64,000 nucleotides of DNA, taken from the NCBI GenBank assembly GCA_033807695.1, contig CM066306.1, positions 992,001-1,056,000 of the forward strand, written 5' to 3'. Both the position numbers and the translations under genes were made by a program. Positions 46,039 to 58,539 of this stretch are shown here, piece after piece; the stretch's first letter is position 1, and each line of letters opens with the position of its first letter. This DNA is from Daedaleopsis sinensis. Its lineage: Eukaryota > Basidiomycota > Agaricomycetes > Polyporales > Polyporaceae. The notes beneath the pieces were generated by a model that was not told where the DNA came from, ran no database searches, and saw only the letters and a list, made by a program, of their open reading frames with translations.

Positions 46039-49000
46039 GGCTCGAGGCTCGAGCGCGGGGATCTGGCTTTCGCTGGTTGGTGTGGGGTCGGCCTGCTCGA
46101 CGAGGGGAAGCGCTGCCCATGCGGTCGCTGACCGCGGCGAAGGGTGGGTCTGTGTCTGCAATATATGAGACCCGGTTGTTGGTCGTCATTGTTCTCTGGA
46201 TCGTCCGGTTTCGGTTTTCGCATGCTATGTACAATCTCAGTGTAGAATATCTTGGAAGAATTTGTCGATGCTCATGTCGCAAATGGAATATGTAGTAATA
46301 TTGGTGTTCGACGGGACCCCCAAGCCCCTGAGCGTACATATATTAATCACGCAGTCATCGGACGCAAGCACGGTCCACGACGATCATCTGTCGATGTTCG
46401 CGCGCAGCGACGCCGCTCATCTCGGTTGGCGATTTACCTTGTGTCTGCACGCGAATGAATGAAAGTTGCGCGGCGGATCGATCTTCGCAAGCCATAGCTC
46501 GTGCCCATGCGCTCGAAGCGAGGAAACCGGGTGTACGCTAGAAGCCTGCTCGGTGATTGTACGCCTCTAGCTACACAGAACACGGACGCGGACGTCGACT
46601 GGCGCGACGTGAAGTCGCCGTCCGGTTTGTATTCTGGTTGGCGCGAGGCCCCGGGCTCGAAGCCGCACGAACTCTGCCCCGAACGAACTTCAACTTGGCC
46701 CCAGGTCCGAGTCGGCGGCGAGCAGCAGACACCGGCTGTCGTGAGGCGAGCGCAGCAGCGCATAGCCTTGTGCTTGTGGGTGGTTGTCCACTGTGATCCT
46801 GTCAGCTTAGGTTAGGTCGTGCCAGTGTGCCGGCTGCTCGTCGCGTTTGGCGAAGATGCATACCAGCTCATCGCCAACGCCCGTGGTGGTATGTTTAGCC
46901 TGTGGTTCGTGCTTCTCCGAGTCGCGCCACTGGCACCACTACGCATCCCATCTGCATCTACGCCACTGGCGCACAGGAACGGTGCAGCGGGTTAATCCCC
47001 AACTTGAACGTGGCTCCTGCCTGACGCTGTCAAACGTGAGCATCGTCCGTCCATTAGCGACGAGTGGCACTGGCAGGAGGCCTCGGGTCGCGCTCATAAA
47101 GTTCAGGACAGATCGATGAGAGACGCGAGATCCTGCTGCGTCTTCTTGACCACAAGTCCTCGACGCCGTGAAAGCCAGGTGAGAGCCGGGGTATGGGTGC
47201 GAGTCGGCCTTACGTACGTATGTACTTTGCCGTCACTTGAAGTACATAAGTAACATAACTGTGGCCGTAAGCGTCTACGACGGCTGCGTGCTTCTCACCA
47301 CCACATGTTCTTTGTGAAACTGAACGCTCTTTTTCTTTCTCTAGGGGACTGCGCGAACCCCTCGTGAGCTATTCACACGGGGCTCGAAAACCAGTGGCCC
47401 TCCTCAGGGTGGCTAGGACAAGTACTCCGTTTCGCTGCATTTCGGGGCGCCTACATTGACCGAATACAGCGAACGGATTACTTGTCGCGGCGGCGTGTGC
47501 TTTGCCATTCAAAGATCCGTGCCAGCGCGTGTGGACGACAGACGACCCCGACTTTCTTCGGAGAAAATCCGGTACACACGAGGCGGGACACGCGAGAGAA
47601 GGGTATGTCGAAACGCTTGGCTAGCGATACAGCTCATGCTACACGGCTGGCTGCAAACTCCGCAGTTCCAGATACTGAAGAGAAGCTCGAGGGCTGACGT
47701 CATGATGTGAGTACTGTTTAGTACGACGCCTGCGCGGTGCGGAAATTCGAGGTGAGCCTCTGTGTGTCGCGCATGTCTCTGTCGGCGATACCATGGTCTG
47801 GGGCTCTTCCATTCTCATGGTATGTACGGGGATGCAGGCCCGTGCAGCAGGGTTTTCATCCGGGTACAGACCATGAGAAGGAAGATCCAGACCAGCATAT
47901 GGGCGACAGAGCACATGTCGCACGAGTCTCGGGAGCTGATGCGCAACTTCTGTGGTCGAGGAGGAGGACCTAGCGGGCGAAAAACCTGGTACGCACGGGC
48001 TCCTTTATGTGGTCGGGCGTCCGGCGTGGGCTGCGCGGCAAGGTTGTTGCGCATCGGAAGAGCAATGCCCCGCGGAGAGCGGGAGGGAGAGGAAGTGCCC
48101 GGATGAGGTGAGGAGAGCGGGGGTGGGGATGGTGCATCAGAGTCCGATCCTGATGGCTCTTTTATAGCGGCAAGAGCCCCGTTGTCGAGCGGGCGGCGTG
48201 TGCTGGCTAGGCCTGGGGCGTGCAGGCGTTATCGATGCGTTATCCCTTGTCGACGACCGTCGTTTGTTCGCGGAGTGCAAGGAGAACAGCCTTTGGTGAT
48301 CGAGAGACTGCCGCAGTGGCTAGTGCCGCTCGAACAAGGGCGCATGGCGGACTTCAGGCGGCAAGAAGAAACCAAGCGAGAGGGAATCGATGCAGCACGC
48401 GTCCGTCTGGTGATGCTGGCAATGAGGTTAGTGCCAGTGCCGCCGTTGACTAGCATCATTCATCTTGCCTGCAGGTAGGCGATCATGATGCCAGTCAGAC
48501 TCATAATTCTTTTTGTGTTCAATATTAGGCTTACAAACGACCTCCTGCAAACGCCACACTAAAGGTTTTTCTGCAGACTCCAAGGACACGAGGCTAGCTT
48601 TCGCCAAACGTGCTTTGTTCTTCTGTTTGAATTCCTTGCCATGGCGGCCATCGATTGTGTCGGAGTCGCGCGGAGTGGCAGGGGCGCAGCGTGGTTCTAC
48701 ACGAGGTCCAGGAGGTCATCCAGAGGGCTGGAGGACCCCCGCAAGCCCGAGGAAATTTGTACGAGTCCCGGAGTTGCAGCAGGTTGCAGCCTGCAGGGCT
48801 CCCCGCCTGGAGGAGGGGTGGCGGGTACGGCCCGACAGATCTAGTGACACCAACACTCCGCCTTTTCCAACTCCGGCCACGGCAGCCGCGCAGTACTCGC
48901 CCTCCTCCAGTTCTCTTTCGAACCATCAGCGCCCGTCCCCCCCGAGCATCCCATCTGCTCGCTCCATGCTGCGTGGCTTGCGGGCGACGGCTCGCCGCCC

Positions 49001-49678
49001 TGCTGCTCTAGATACTCGTGTCTCGCGCAAGCCGAAGGATCATCGCTCCCCTCGGCCTCGGTGACTTTTAGCGTCGCATCGCTTGCAACACGGCCGCCGT
49101 TCAGTATCGCCGCATGTCAGCTCCGTCAGCCACGCTCATGTCCCGGCTCTCGAGGCGGCTGACCAGCGGATCGAGAGCTCAGAGGACACCCGCGAGTCTT
49201 TAGTCCTCCCACTGCTCACGATTCACGAAGAGGGGTGAATGTCGGGCTTCGAGAATCGAGGCGAGTGATCCGCACTCTCGCTTTCTGTTGCAGGGTCGGT
49301 GTTGCCTCGCGTCTTCCAACCTCCCTATGGCCGGTCGCATACTACCCACGGCCGAAGACGAGCCTTCATTCATGAGTACTCATAGAAGTGCCAAGGCCAC
49401 GCGTGTCGTTGTGCGGATGCAAGGGCATGTTGAATGCCATCCTCCTTCCATGCCGGAACTCGGATAAACCCCATTCGTCCATAGTACATACCCGATGCTA
49501 TCGACGTTCTTGCCCATCTAGGCGTGGGTCATCTCTTCTTTGCCTATTAGAGTTGCCAGCGGTTGACGTCAACCGCAGTGCGTACATCCGTCTGCATGCC
49601 GGCTTCGGATATCCGAACACTCGTTCATCTTCACCACACGTAACCCTGCCCGCTCCATCCTTCTCCCCTCCTCCCACG
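46039..49678. other. Gene-poor interval, 3.6 kb
   Basis: Read on both strands, this contains only short overlapping frames with no recognised domain. GC content stays fairly high, so a short lineage-specific gene could be hidden, for example around 47780-48110, but I cannot support a model. The final ~60 bp before 49679 are pyrimidine-rich and look like the leader of the next gene. Confidence 0.45.
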
Positions 49679-50533
49679 ATGGCCACCGTATCTATCCAAA
49701 TTGAAATTATCCCGGTAGGCGAAAGCGCACGGGTGAGCATACAACACTTCGTCTAATCCCCACGAATCTGCGTGCTAATCCGTTTGCGGCCCCAGCACGC
49801 GCCCGGTCCTGCAAACCACTCCCCCCCGCTCGCAGACGCAGTCCTGTCAATGCGGCGGTCAGCCACCGTCGACGACGACTACTTCCACCGCCGCGCCCTC
49901 CGCAAGACATGCATCCAGCGGTCGCCCGCCGACGACGCCGACTTCTTCCCGCAGGCGAGCGAGATCGTCCCGGGCCTCTTCGTGAGCGACCTGTACACCG
50001 CGACCTCCCCCGCAGTCGTCGCGCAGCTCGGCATCACGCACGTCGTCTCCGTCCTCCGCACGTCCCTGTCCCGGTACCCGCGTCCGATCGAGCACCTGCG
50101 CGTGCCCCTCGAGGACCGCCCCAACGCCCCCCTGCTCGACTACCTCGACCACGCCGTCCGCTGGATCCGCGCCGCGCTCGACCGCACTGGGGCAGGGGGC
50201 CGCGTGCTCGTGCACTGCGTGTGGGGCATGTCCCGCAGCGCGAGCGTCGCCGCCGCGTTCCTCGTCGCCGCGCGCGGGATGTCGCTCGCCGCGGCGCTGC
50301 GCGCCGTCCGCGCCCGCCGCCGGGTGGCCCGGCCGAACCCGGGCTTCGTCGCACAGCTGCAGGTGTTCGAACGCGTGACGCGGCTCCGGGAGGCGCATGT
50401 GCGGCGGGTGGGGGAGGAGGCGGCGCGGGCGAGTGCGGGGGGGAGTGCCGAGGAGGAGGAGGACGTGCAGCTCGAGACCGTCGACGTCGATGCGCTCGCT
50501 CGCCGTGTCGCCGCACTCGCCCCGTCGTCGTGA
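49679..50533 (+). CDS. Dual-specificity protein phosphatase
   Basis: A two-exon gene. Exon 1 (49679 to about 49732) encodes MATVSIQIEIIPVGESAR, and a 62-bp GT-AG intron ending CCCCAG (about 49795) joins in phase to HAPGPANHSPPLAD. The DUSP domain follows: SEIVPGLFVSDLYTATS, LGITHVVSVLRTS, RVPLEDRPNAPLLDYLDHAV (its Asp is the likely general acid) and RVLVHCVWGMSRSASVAAAF, which is the HCX5RS active-site loop at about 50205-50260. A basic, Arg-rich helix and an acidic tail (SAEEEEDVQLETVDV) close the protein at about 264 residues. It is a small, stand-alone DUSP that would dephosphorylate Tyr/Thr/Ser of signalling kinases; the substrate cannot be told from sequence. It is unrelated in layout to the larger phosphatase at 12444. 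Confidence 0.9.
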
Positions 50534-53024
50534 GTCGCCAGGACGATGGAGGGGACGTGTGGGGCGGGGCGTGCAGCAGACGACTGATGGGAATGCCACA
50601 GCGGACCGGCGGAGGGCACACTCGGGCGAGGCTCCTTGAAGGACGCGGGTGGCGGCTGCTGCTCGTCGGAGTGCATCGAGGATCCGTTAACGTGAACATT
50701 GTCGCTGCATGTGCGTCTCCTTGTTTCATGTTCTCGTGCGCAATCGTCATCCGCATCCGCATCCGCACACGCTGCCTCTGTCTTGCAGCCAGAAATTTCA
50801 GCGATCGCTGGGCGGGGCCCGAGTCCGAGGCTCGAGGCTGGCATCCGGCTACGCACCGCGCTGTTCTCGCAATCTCCCACCCGTGGGTTACTACATAGTT
50901 GCGTGCGGCATGCAGCGGCCAATAGCTGGCTCCCCTGCACCTGCAGGCGTCGGAGGTGGGCACGTACTATTTACATACGGTGGAGAGGCTCCGGAAACCA
51001 CGTACTGATGTCACGTTCACATAACAGTGCGCTGCGCTGTCACCAGATCTCTTATACTATCTGAGTCTCTATCTCCGCATAGCTTCGAAGGCCCCATCGC
51101 ATGCGCAGATAACGATGTGCGATATCGGCTACCGGGGTCCGCGACGTCAATGTATACAGTATTGTCAGTACTCACAGCATGCGTCCCCAGATTTCGGTGC
51201 GCAAGACATGCATATGCATCCCCCATCCATCCTGTCACTGAATCAGACATAGGGTCCTTTGTCGGTGAAGGATGTCACACGCATTTCAAGTCGACCTGGC
51301 ATCGTGTCAAGGGGCTTGATATCTGGAGATGCACGCAGTGTACTGGTCACTGGTCAGTGAGGTCCGCACTGCGCCGCCGGAAGGAAGTCGACAGAGTCAA
51401 CTCGGATGCAGCAGCGACACGGGATCCCGTCCGCGTGTTGTTTGTGTCATAGGGACCAACAAAGTCAGTCCTGCTGCTACTGTACGCCGTGACCTTGAAG
51501 TCACTGCGACGTACGTACGAACGGTCACGGAATCCGTCCGTGCTGGATTCGCAGCCACCGGACATTTGTAGACGTCTCTATGCCCCCCGGCTCTTCTTGG
51601 CTCCTTACATGTACATGTATAGGTTGTCTCCCTGCATGGGTATCTTCCCGCCCGAACGGGCGCAACCGCAATCGCAATCGTGCCAGGCAGCGTCGCCCGA
51701 GCGAGCAGGCCGCCAGCTGGGAGCGAGAATCCTCCAAATGCGTCCGAAGCCGAAGCCACAGCCACAGCCACACCCGGCCCTACGCCAGCTATAGCGCACC
51801 CGCGCACCGCCCGACCACCACGCAGGCCCGTGATCTCCGTAGAAGCGGCGTACGACTGCGGCGGAGTGGGGACTTTGCGTTCGGGCCCCCATGCGCACCT
51901 GGTGCGTCGAACTTCCTCTCCGGTCGAGCGGTCGGACATTGCGCCATAGCGTCCTCGTCGCTCGCTCGTACGTACGAACGTCCGTGTCACTTGAACGTTA
52001 ACGGTGGTTTGGATGCAATGCGCGCACGATCGATCTCGGGAGCACGCGTGCGCAAGTACTGTACTCAAGTCCTCGGCCGAGCCCCCGACTCATCTCGACC
52101 CCACCAGCGTCTTCGCAGCAAGGGCAGCTGCAGCACTACGGCATCCAAACATTTGCGCGTCGCCCGGCGTATCTTTGGACGGGGTTGACGTGCCCAGCGC
52201 CCGTACGCTGCTCTTATGAGCGCGTGTTTCCGGGTCCTCCGCTCTGCTGCAGCTGCAGTGCGTCCGGATCCGGCGACCATGGCCAGGGTATTACTCCGAG
52301 TCGGGTCTCGAGAAGCGTGCTACGCATACGCCGCCGTCGCACAAGAACTTACATAGTTGGTGGGCACCCACCTTGTTCGTGCGGGCATAGCATGCGCAGT
52401 TCGACGTCGACTGCTCAGCGCTCAGTACTCAGTCGCCCTGGCCCGGGGCCGCGGTGGACTTGGATGAATGAATGGATGATACAGTTAGACGGGCTGAGCA
52501 GGCCCGCCGCATGCGATCGTCGATCGCGGACGCACAGCTGGGTGCAGGTTTAGTGCCAGGATTGGAGCACGTCCGCCGGTGACTCGCGAGGGGGCTCGAA
52601 CGGTACGTAACCACAGCGGCGTCGGACATCCGACGTGCGCGTGCAGTCGTGCACCGTCACCGTCACCGTCAACCATGACGACTTCGCAGCCGGTGCCGAG
52701 GGCGAGGACGCGGTCTGCATGCGGAGATCTCGAGAAGGACATCGATCGGACCAATGCACGTCCTTCGACCACGGTCCAGATCTCAGACGTCCGAGCCCGG
52801 GGCCATGGCGCGAATAGCGACTACGTATAGCGCTGCAATCGCAAGGAATTCTGCAAGAACGCGAGTAACAATGTAATTACAGTGTTGCAATTGTGGTCAT
52901 CCGATATCCAAGTCCATCGTGCGGTCTATCGTGAGCCCGTATGTATATCTACACATGTACAGCCCGAAAGCGGCCGGTATCCTATTATCCCACCGACACA
53001 TATGGGTGACACTTATAACTACAG
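50534..53024. other. Gene-poor interval, 2.5 kb
   Basis: GC-rich sequence with several short-period tracts: CATCCG repeats near 50750, CAATCG near 51670, AAGCCACAGCC-type near 51750 and CCGTCA near 52660. Long open frames on both strands follow from this composition. The motif CGTACGTACGAACG occurs near 51510 and 51970. No gene supported. Confidence 0.45.
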
Positions 53025-54990
53025 TCACTGTGACCGCTTGCTCGAGACCTCGTACTCCTTCGTCGTCGTGCCCTCCTCGCGGTCCCGCTCGCGCTCGTCG
53101 CGCTCGTTGAGGACCTCGCCCGCCTCGGCGGCGCGGAGGCCGCCCGCGCGCAGGTCCAGGTCCGGGGCGTAGAAGTAGAGCGCGGGCAGCGCGACGAGCA
53201 GCGCGCCGACGATGTTCCCGAGGTACGCTGCGATGAAGGACCTGTGGGCGTGCGGCGCAGCGCGTCAGTATACATGCAGTCCAGACGCTAGAGTGGGTGG
53301 GCGATCGGGTGCCGCGCATACGCACTTGCGGATGTACTCGGCCACGGTCAACTGAGAGGAGTATAGAAATTGGATCAGGGAACTTCGCACTGAGGATGCA
53401 CGCGCAGGGACGTACGTCTGCGCCGAAGAGGATGCCGAGCGGGACAGAGAACATGTTCGCGACGACTGCCGGACGCCAGTGAGCACGCGATACATGTACA
53501 CCCTTTACATCCGCGACCGTCTACGCACCGTGGTCGTAGCCGCACGCCACGAAGATCTGCCAGTGAGCCACGGCGGCGCGCGCGCCTGTCAACGTCGAAT
53601 GGGGCACCCAGCTCGAGAACGCACGCGCACCATAATCGGAATCCAGATCGCGACGACCTGGCACACAAAGTTAGTGAGCGCGTCGACGTCCCGGTCGGGG
53701 GAAGGCGAACGCAAGTGCCAAGCACGAACCTTGGATGTGGTCTCACGCGCGCCCGCTGCTTGCTGGACAGTGGACGAGCATGGTCACTGGTCAGGGACGC
53801 GCGGGCCAGCGAGGAACGGAATGGAATGGAAGGCTGCGCACCCACACCGCGACGCTCACGAGCCAGTTGCACCCGATCCCGCGCAGGAATATCTGGTGCC
53901 ATTCGGGGTCCGCGGCTTTGTGCCTGGCGTGGCGGCAATGGGAAACGGAAACAGAAACTCTACTCAGCCAGGCTGTCGGGCCCTCCTCCGCCACAGCGAC
54001 GGCGACACTCACATGGCGAACGTGACCGCGTACGCGTCGTACGGCGCCGTCGAGATGATGCCCGTGTCTGCGCCCCAAGTCATTTCATTTCCGTCGATGT
54101 TCGCGGGTCGGACAGCTGGACGTAAGTACTTACATTTCACGAGCACGGCGGCGAAGAACAGGCTCCCGCAGAGGTTCCCGAAGGTGACTGCGCAGTGCGG
54201 GCATGGGAGCCTCAGTACGCTTCGGACATCCCGGACATTCGGACGCGGGCACCTGACCGCGCGCACGCACCGATGAGCCAATTGTACGCGAGGCCCCACC
54301 ATGGGACCGCGCCCTTCAGACAGGCCATGGGGTACACCTGGCAGAGGCCATGGGAATACAGGTTCGCGCAGGCTGTCAGAGAGCGTCAACGTTCGAAGGA
54401 GGGCTCGGGGCGCACCATCATGTTGCTCGTCAGCAGCTCCTGCCCTTGCAGCACGATCCTGCCGCGCGCGCGCGCGCGAATCTCGTCAGTACTGAGTACG
54501 CTCGTCCAATATTCTGAAGTTTTGAAATTGAAGGAGGGCACAGGCACTCTGCAGCCCGGCGCCCATAGTAGACGCGGAGTCCGAGGAGCGCAGTGGGGGT
54601 GGGATGCCGAGCGAGATGAACGTGGAGGACGGGACGGGGCGGGACGCACATGATGAGCCCGACGGGGAAGACCGCGCCGCTGAGGAGCTTCACGAGCCCC
54701 GGGTTCGCCGCGTTGAGCCCCGCGGCGCCGCCCGCGACGACCTCCGAGAGCAGGCCCCCGAACGAGAGCATCACCCCCGCTGCGACCTGCCCGTTCGTCA
54801 GCGCCGTCGTGCATGAGGGGGAGGGGACGGGGACGGGGACGGGGGGGAATGGGGATGGGGATGGGGAGGGACTGACCGCTTTGAAGAAGAGGAGGTCCCC
54901 GCGCGTCCGGTGCTTCGCGGCGCCGCTCTGGATCAGCGCGAGGGCGACCTGCGCGGGCTTGAGCGTGCTTGGGGGGTCGAGGCTGGCCAT
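53025..54990 (-). CDS. Formate/nitrite transporter (FNT) family channel
   Basis: A polytopic membrane protein with many short exons. It starts at ATG 54990 (MASLDPPSTLKPAQVALALI). Exon fragments in order: TRGDLLFFKAV; GQVAAGVMLSFGGLLSEVVA; LVKLLSGAVFPVGLIM; VLQGQELLTSNMM (about 54460-54425); FGNLCGSLFFAAVLV (about 54185-54140); YDAYAVTFA; IFLRGIGCNWLVSVAVW (about 53910-53865); VVAIWIPIM (about 53660); NMFSVPLGILFGADV (about 53460-53415); SFIAAYLGNIVGALLVALPA; then a charged tail ending EYEVSSKRSQ. GxELLTSN, NWLV and N.xPLGI are the family's half-helix loop motifs that line the pore. FNT channels pass formate, nitrite or lactate, often with protons; the substrate here is not determined. The first intron is a C-rich low-complexity stretch. 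Exact exon edges are approximate. Confidence 0.85.
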
Positions 54991-55094
54991 ACTTCGCTGT
55001 AGCGCGGGGTCAAGCGGGGTACGGGTATAGAGCTCTGAGCACAGACAGCCTGAGGTGGACCGTGGGGAGGCGAGCGCGGGGGCGGGGCGGGGGG

Positions 55095-55106
55095 CAGAGT
55101 TTATAT
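55095..55106 (-). promoter_or_regulatory. TATA-like element of the FNT gene
   Basis: On the minus strand, ACATATAAACTC lies about 105-115 bp before the ATG at 54990, a plausible distance for a fungal core promoter. Confidence 0.4.
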
Positions 55107-56092
55107 GTATGCCACGACCATACGTAGTCCCCGGGCCCTTGTGACGCCTCTGCAGCAGCTGGTGTGTGCCGCCGCCAAAGGTACGCCGTGTGCGCGGTGC
55201 CGGTGTGTGGGGGTGTGTGTGTTCCCGCACCAGAAGCCATGGCCCCGGCTGCAGCTATCGCTTCAAATAGCCTGCGCAGCGGATATTCTGGCGTCCGAGG
55301 CGTGGGCGGGACGCTCTCCGTAAGCGTGACGCGGCCGGGTGAGTGATGATGTTGCAATTGGATTCGCGGCTGCACCGTACACGAAGAATCCCATGGTCAA
55401 CAAAACTCTGCTGTCGTGAGTGTGCATAAGTTTTCGATACGACTCGGATGACATTCGGCTCGTACCTCACTCGAGATCATTGGAAGTCGGCGCCGGGCAA
55501 TTGCAAAAGCCTGTCAACGCAACCGTGACGTTGGTCCTTGGATGCATGGGGAACTTTGAATGGCTGTGGGATTTGTCCTGGGATCTGTGCGGCACATGAG
55601 TGAGCGAACTCACGGTTGCCGGTGGAGACAGTGCGGGGGTGCGAGAAGCGTCTGCGGTTACCCCGGATGAGCTGCTGTTTATAGACTCACGATGATCGCA
55701 GACGTCAGGCTCAAGGTCACTTACGGCATGTCTAGTCTGGCGGCTCTTTCGTTCGATGATCCTGGGGGCGGGGGCTCGCGGCGAGTCAATACATACGTCT
55801 GGAATGAAATTGTTAAGCAAGAACGGGAGTCGCCGGACACCCAAGGAGGGCGCAGCGATTCGTCGTGAATGCGATAGTATCGATAGCTTTCCTCATAGCC
55901 CGAGTGTGCCGCAAGACTACGGAAGTCTCGCGCGCCATGTGGTACGCCACTGCGAACTTGCTTGTTCATTCCTTCTAGTTGAAACGTTCACATTGAGGTG
56001 AAGGCCCTAAACCGTAAGCGGTGAACGCATTCTAACAGAGATGGCAGACCACGGAGCTCTTTGTCACGGGTGGACCAAGCTGCCAACGCACA
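55107..56092. other. Intergenic spacer
   Basis: No supported gene; only short frames on both strands. Confidence 0.4.
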
Positions 56093-57079
56093 CTAGCAGT
56101 GGCTGCGTGCCGCAGTGCTTCGCTCCACCATAGTTGAGCGTTTGAGCCTCCTAGTACGTTCGCTCATGCCTCTGAGTCGCAGTAGGATCCCGGATGGCCC
56201 AGCCGCATCCCATATCGTGGCTCCAAGTAGTGGAAGAAGGCCTGGGGGTTTGGGAGCGTGACAGCCACAGTCACAGTGCGGGCCCTCGGAGTCGTTGGCG
56301 TCAGTAGGTCCAGGACATACACAGACAGAACGCGAGTGCGGAGCCGCATCAGCACACGCCTTCCAATGCCACGCCCCCTCGTCCCGCCGATCCAGGCACA
56401 CACGGGTCTGCAACATCGGGAACACAGAGTCCGTGGCGAAGTCTTCGTCTTCAAGTTCCACCGCGTCCGCTCGCACTGTACACGTGCCGCCCCGCGCCAG
56501 TGCGCTTCTCCGGCCGCCAGTCACGTACGCCCAGTGCGCACGGAGCTCGGGCGGCACGTCCGCGCGCACGAGCATGCTGCAGCAGCCGAGGAACGTGAGC
56601 GCGCGCAGGCGGCGGAAGACGAAGCCGCGCCCGATGTGCGGCAGCACGCTGCCGTCGCGCGGGCGGATGTCCAGGGTCTCCACGGTCGGCGCCACGGAGT
56701 CGAAGAGAGCTTGCATGGCCTGCTGGTAGCGTACGTGCCAGTGGGGGTCGGAGGCCGAGTCAGGCCCTGGAGCTCCAAAAGGATCGTACTCGGGAGGCAG
56801 GACGCACTGGGGGTTCAGCTGCAGCGAGAGAGTGAGGTGGCGCACGGGGCCGGGAGCCGCGTCCAAGTCGTCCTGTGCAGCGGCGAGGACTTGGCAAGAC
56901 GAGAACTTCTCTACCATGTCGACGGTAGAGAGCCAGACGGAGTGGTACCGGTAGGTTGCGGACGTGCGGCGGAGGCGGCGGGATGTGCGTGAGAGCGATG
57001 CGGCTGTCTGCCCGCCGTCCGTGCAAGCATAGGAGAATATGAGGTGCCATACTCTGGTGGGGAAAAGGTCTGGGTTCAT
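56093..57079 (-). CDS. F-box-like protein (hypothetical)
   Basis: The most likely start is ATG 57079 (MNPDLFPTRVWHLIFSYACT), since the frame further upstream is not exon-like. An F-box-like helix set occupies the first ~45 residues (LFPTRVWHLIFSYA, then TAASLSRTSRRLRRTSATYR). The middle shows SVAPTVETLDIRPRDG and FRRLRALTFLGCCSMLV, which resembles the leucine-rich scaffolds of agaricomycete F-box families, followed by a Cys-rich part (VCVCPGPTDANDSEG; CDCGCHAP). The model is a single open exon of about 328 residues, but the segment at about 56500-56300 could contain an unrecognised intron. Function would be substrate recruitment to a Skp1-Cullin ligase; the target is unknown. Confidence 0.65.
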   Translation of the reverse strand: MNPDLFPTRVWHLIFSYACTDGGQTAASLSRTSRRLRRTSATYRYHSVWLSTVDMVEKFSSCQVLAAAQDDLDAAPGPVRHLTLSLQLNPQCVLPPEYDPFGAPGPDSASDPHWHVRYQQAMQALFDSVAPTVETLDIRPRDGSVLPHIGRGFVFRRLRALTFLGCCSMLVRADVPPELRAHWAYVTGGRRSALARGGTCTVRADAVELEDEDFATDSVFPMLQTRVCLDRRDEGAWHWKACADAAPHSRSVCVCPGPTDANDSEGPHCDCGCHAPKPPGLLPLLGATIWDAAGPSGILLRLRGMSERTRRLKRSTMVERSTAARSHC

Positions 57080-58009
57080 GGTGCGGCTTCTGTGCAAGAG
57101 TGGGTGAGTATAACGGAGTGCTGGTGCGGAAGTTCGCGATCTCACACGCACCGGGTTGTTTGTGGCACTGGCCGATTGGACTGTAGTATGAGCTCCCGTT
57201 GGGAGTAGGATATCGATTCTGCCACTTGCCACGTGTTATATAGCATATACGGCGGACGGTAAAGCCACATAAAAGCAAGCTCGTGTCACAATAGACTTGA
57301 GTGACCCTCTTGCCAGGATGAATGCTGCAATGTAGAGAACGTGGGGAGCATATAGCGACCTTATTGTGTAAGCATCTGCAGGTACATGTAGTCAGACAGC
57401 TTGATCACAAAGGAGAAAGCATTAGTACTTACCATCACCCTTGATAGTCACCACACACCGGGGGCATTGGGCTGTGAAACCAGTAGTTATATTGTATTTA
57501 CATCGTAGCTAAAATCCCACTATAACCCCCCTGAAAACCGTAGTTTTATTGCCGACAAATTTGAAATATAACTAGAATGTGACTGGCATAGATCTCTCAT
57601 CCAAAGTACCGATGTAACTGCAAGCTATAGTGGTAATGAAGCCATGATTTATGCTATTAAACACATAGCAGCTACATTGTAAGTGTCTCCACAATGTATC
57701 CCTAATGTGTATTAAATCCTATCTAGGAGAAACACTGCAGTTGCAGTGTAAATGTGAACTCTGTTTTTCTGCCAAATGCTAGCTGTCTACATGGGCAAAA
57801 AATCAAAGTTATACTTGAAATGAGATCATGCTTTGACCAGAATATATTCTAGAGTTCCAAAGAAATTACATTGCAGTAAAATTCAAAATATGTATCTCCT
57901 GTAACTGCATTAAAGACCAGTGTACTATGGTGGAGATATTGTGATTATCTTTCAAATGTAAACACACTGTGAACTTGATGTAACTACTGTGAAAATTCAA
58001 ATCTGTGCT

Positions 58010-58175
58010 ACTACTACTACTTAATCTACAACTAGCTACTACTACAAGAGGTGAACCACTACTGTTAGAAGTAGGCTATAGTAGTTGTTAGTAGTGGCAC
58101 TGGTGGTAGCTGGTAGTACTAGTACCCACTTAGTAGTAGATTATAGTAGTAGTAATAGCAGTTGTAGTACTTGTA
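58010..58175. repeat. Degenerate TAG/CTA trinucleotide microsatellite
   Basis: Long runs of CTACTACTA and, on the same strand further on, TAGTAGTAG, broken by short interruptions. A second short run (AGTAGTAGTAGTAGTA) occurs near 58255. Confidence 0.85.
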
Positions 58176-58191
58176 ACTAACTAAAACCTGG

Positions 58192-58243
58192 GTGATTATG
58201 CACACACCGTGACATGGGTGATTATGCACACACCGTGACAGAG
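58192..58243. repeat. Perfect direct duplication, 26-bp unit
   Basis: The unit TGGGTGATTATGCACACACC plus GTGACA occurs twice in tandem without mismatch. Confidence 0.8.
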
Positions 58244-58296
58244 GACTTGTACTAAGTAGTAGTAGTAGTAAGATCTGATGAGTGCCTGCATGTCAC

Positions 58297-58537
58297 TGGG
58301 GGCATTGAGCAATGTAACGAGCATTACATCGCGGTCACATCGTGGTCAAAATCCACATGTATCTCGTGTGTGTCATGGTCACCAGCATGCTGGAAATATT
58401 CCAAATGTTTCTGGGTTTTTGTGTTACATCCTGGATACATTTCAAAAATGGAACACATTGACAAAGGAAAGTATTTTTGGATTATGATTACGCTATAATC
58501 ACAATGGAACGACTCGTTACATTGGTCAATGCCCCCG
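58297..58537. mobile_element. Short TIR element, about 240 bp
   Basis: The left end GGGGGCATTGAGCAATGTAA (from about 58298) is mirrored by the right end, whose reverse complement reads GGGGGCATTGACCAATGTAA; both continue CGAG. That is about 24 bp with one mismatch. No transposase. A clear target duplication was not found. A related single end occurs at about 57460 (GGGGGCATTGGGCTG), so a larger or nested element is possible. Confidence 0.65.
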
Positions 58538-58539
58538 CT

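Larger units (their letters stand above)
57080..58290. other. AT-rich non-coding island
   Basis: Composition changes abruptly near 57240 to AT-rich sequence without long open frames. It includes a terminal-repeat-like GGGGGCATTGGGCTG at about 57460 and the TAG/CTA tracts listed separately. Confidence 0.5.

Noticed and set aside
50034..50963. Minus-strand open frame of 309 codons over the small phosphatase
   Set aside because: Arg/Pro-rich antisense shadow of a GC-rich exon; the plus frame has the complete phosphatase signature.
51397..52068. Minus-strand open frame of 223 codons
   Set aside because: Lies in short-period GC-rich tracts, lacks a recognisable domain and overlaps equally long frames on the other strand.
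1663..57079. Functional biosynthetic or growth gene cluster combining glucanase, chitin synthase, DOCK GEF and regulator
   Set aside because: These are widespread single-copy genes on both strands with long spacers and unrelated genes between them; proximity alone is not evidence.
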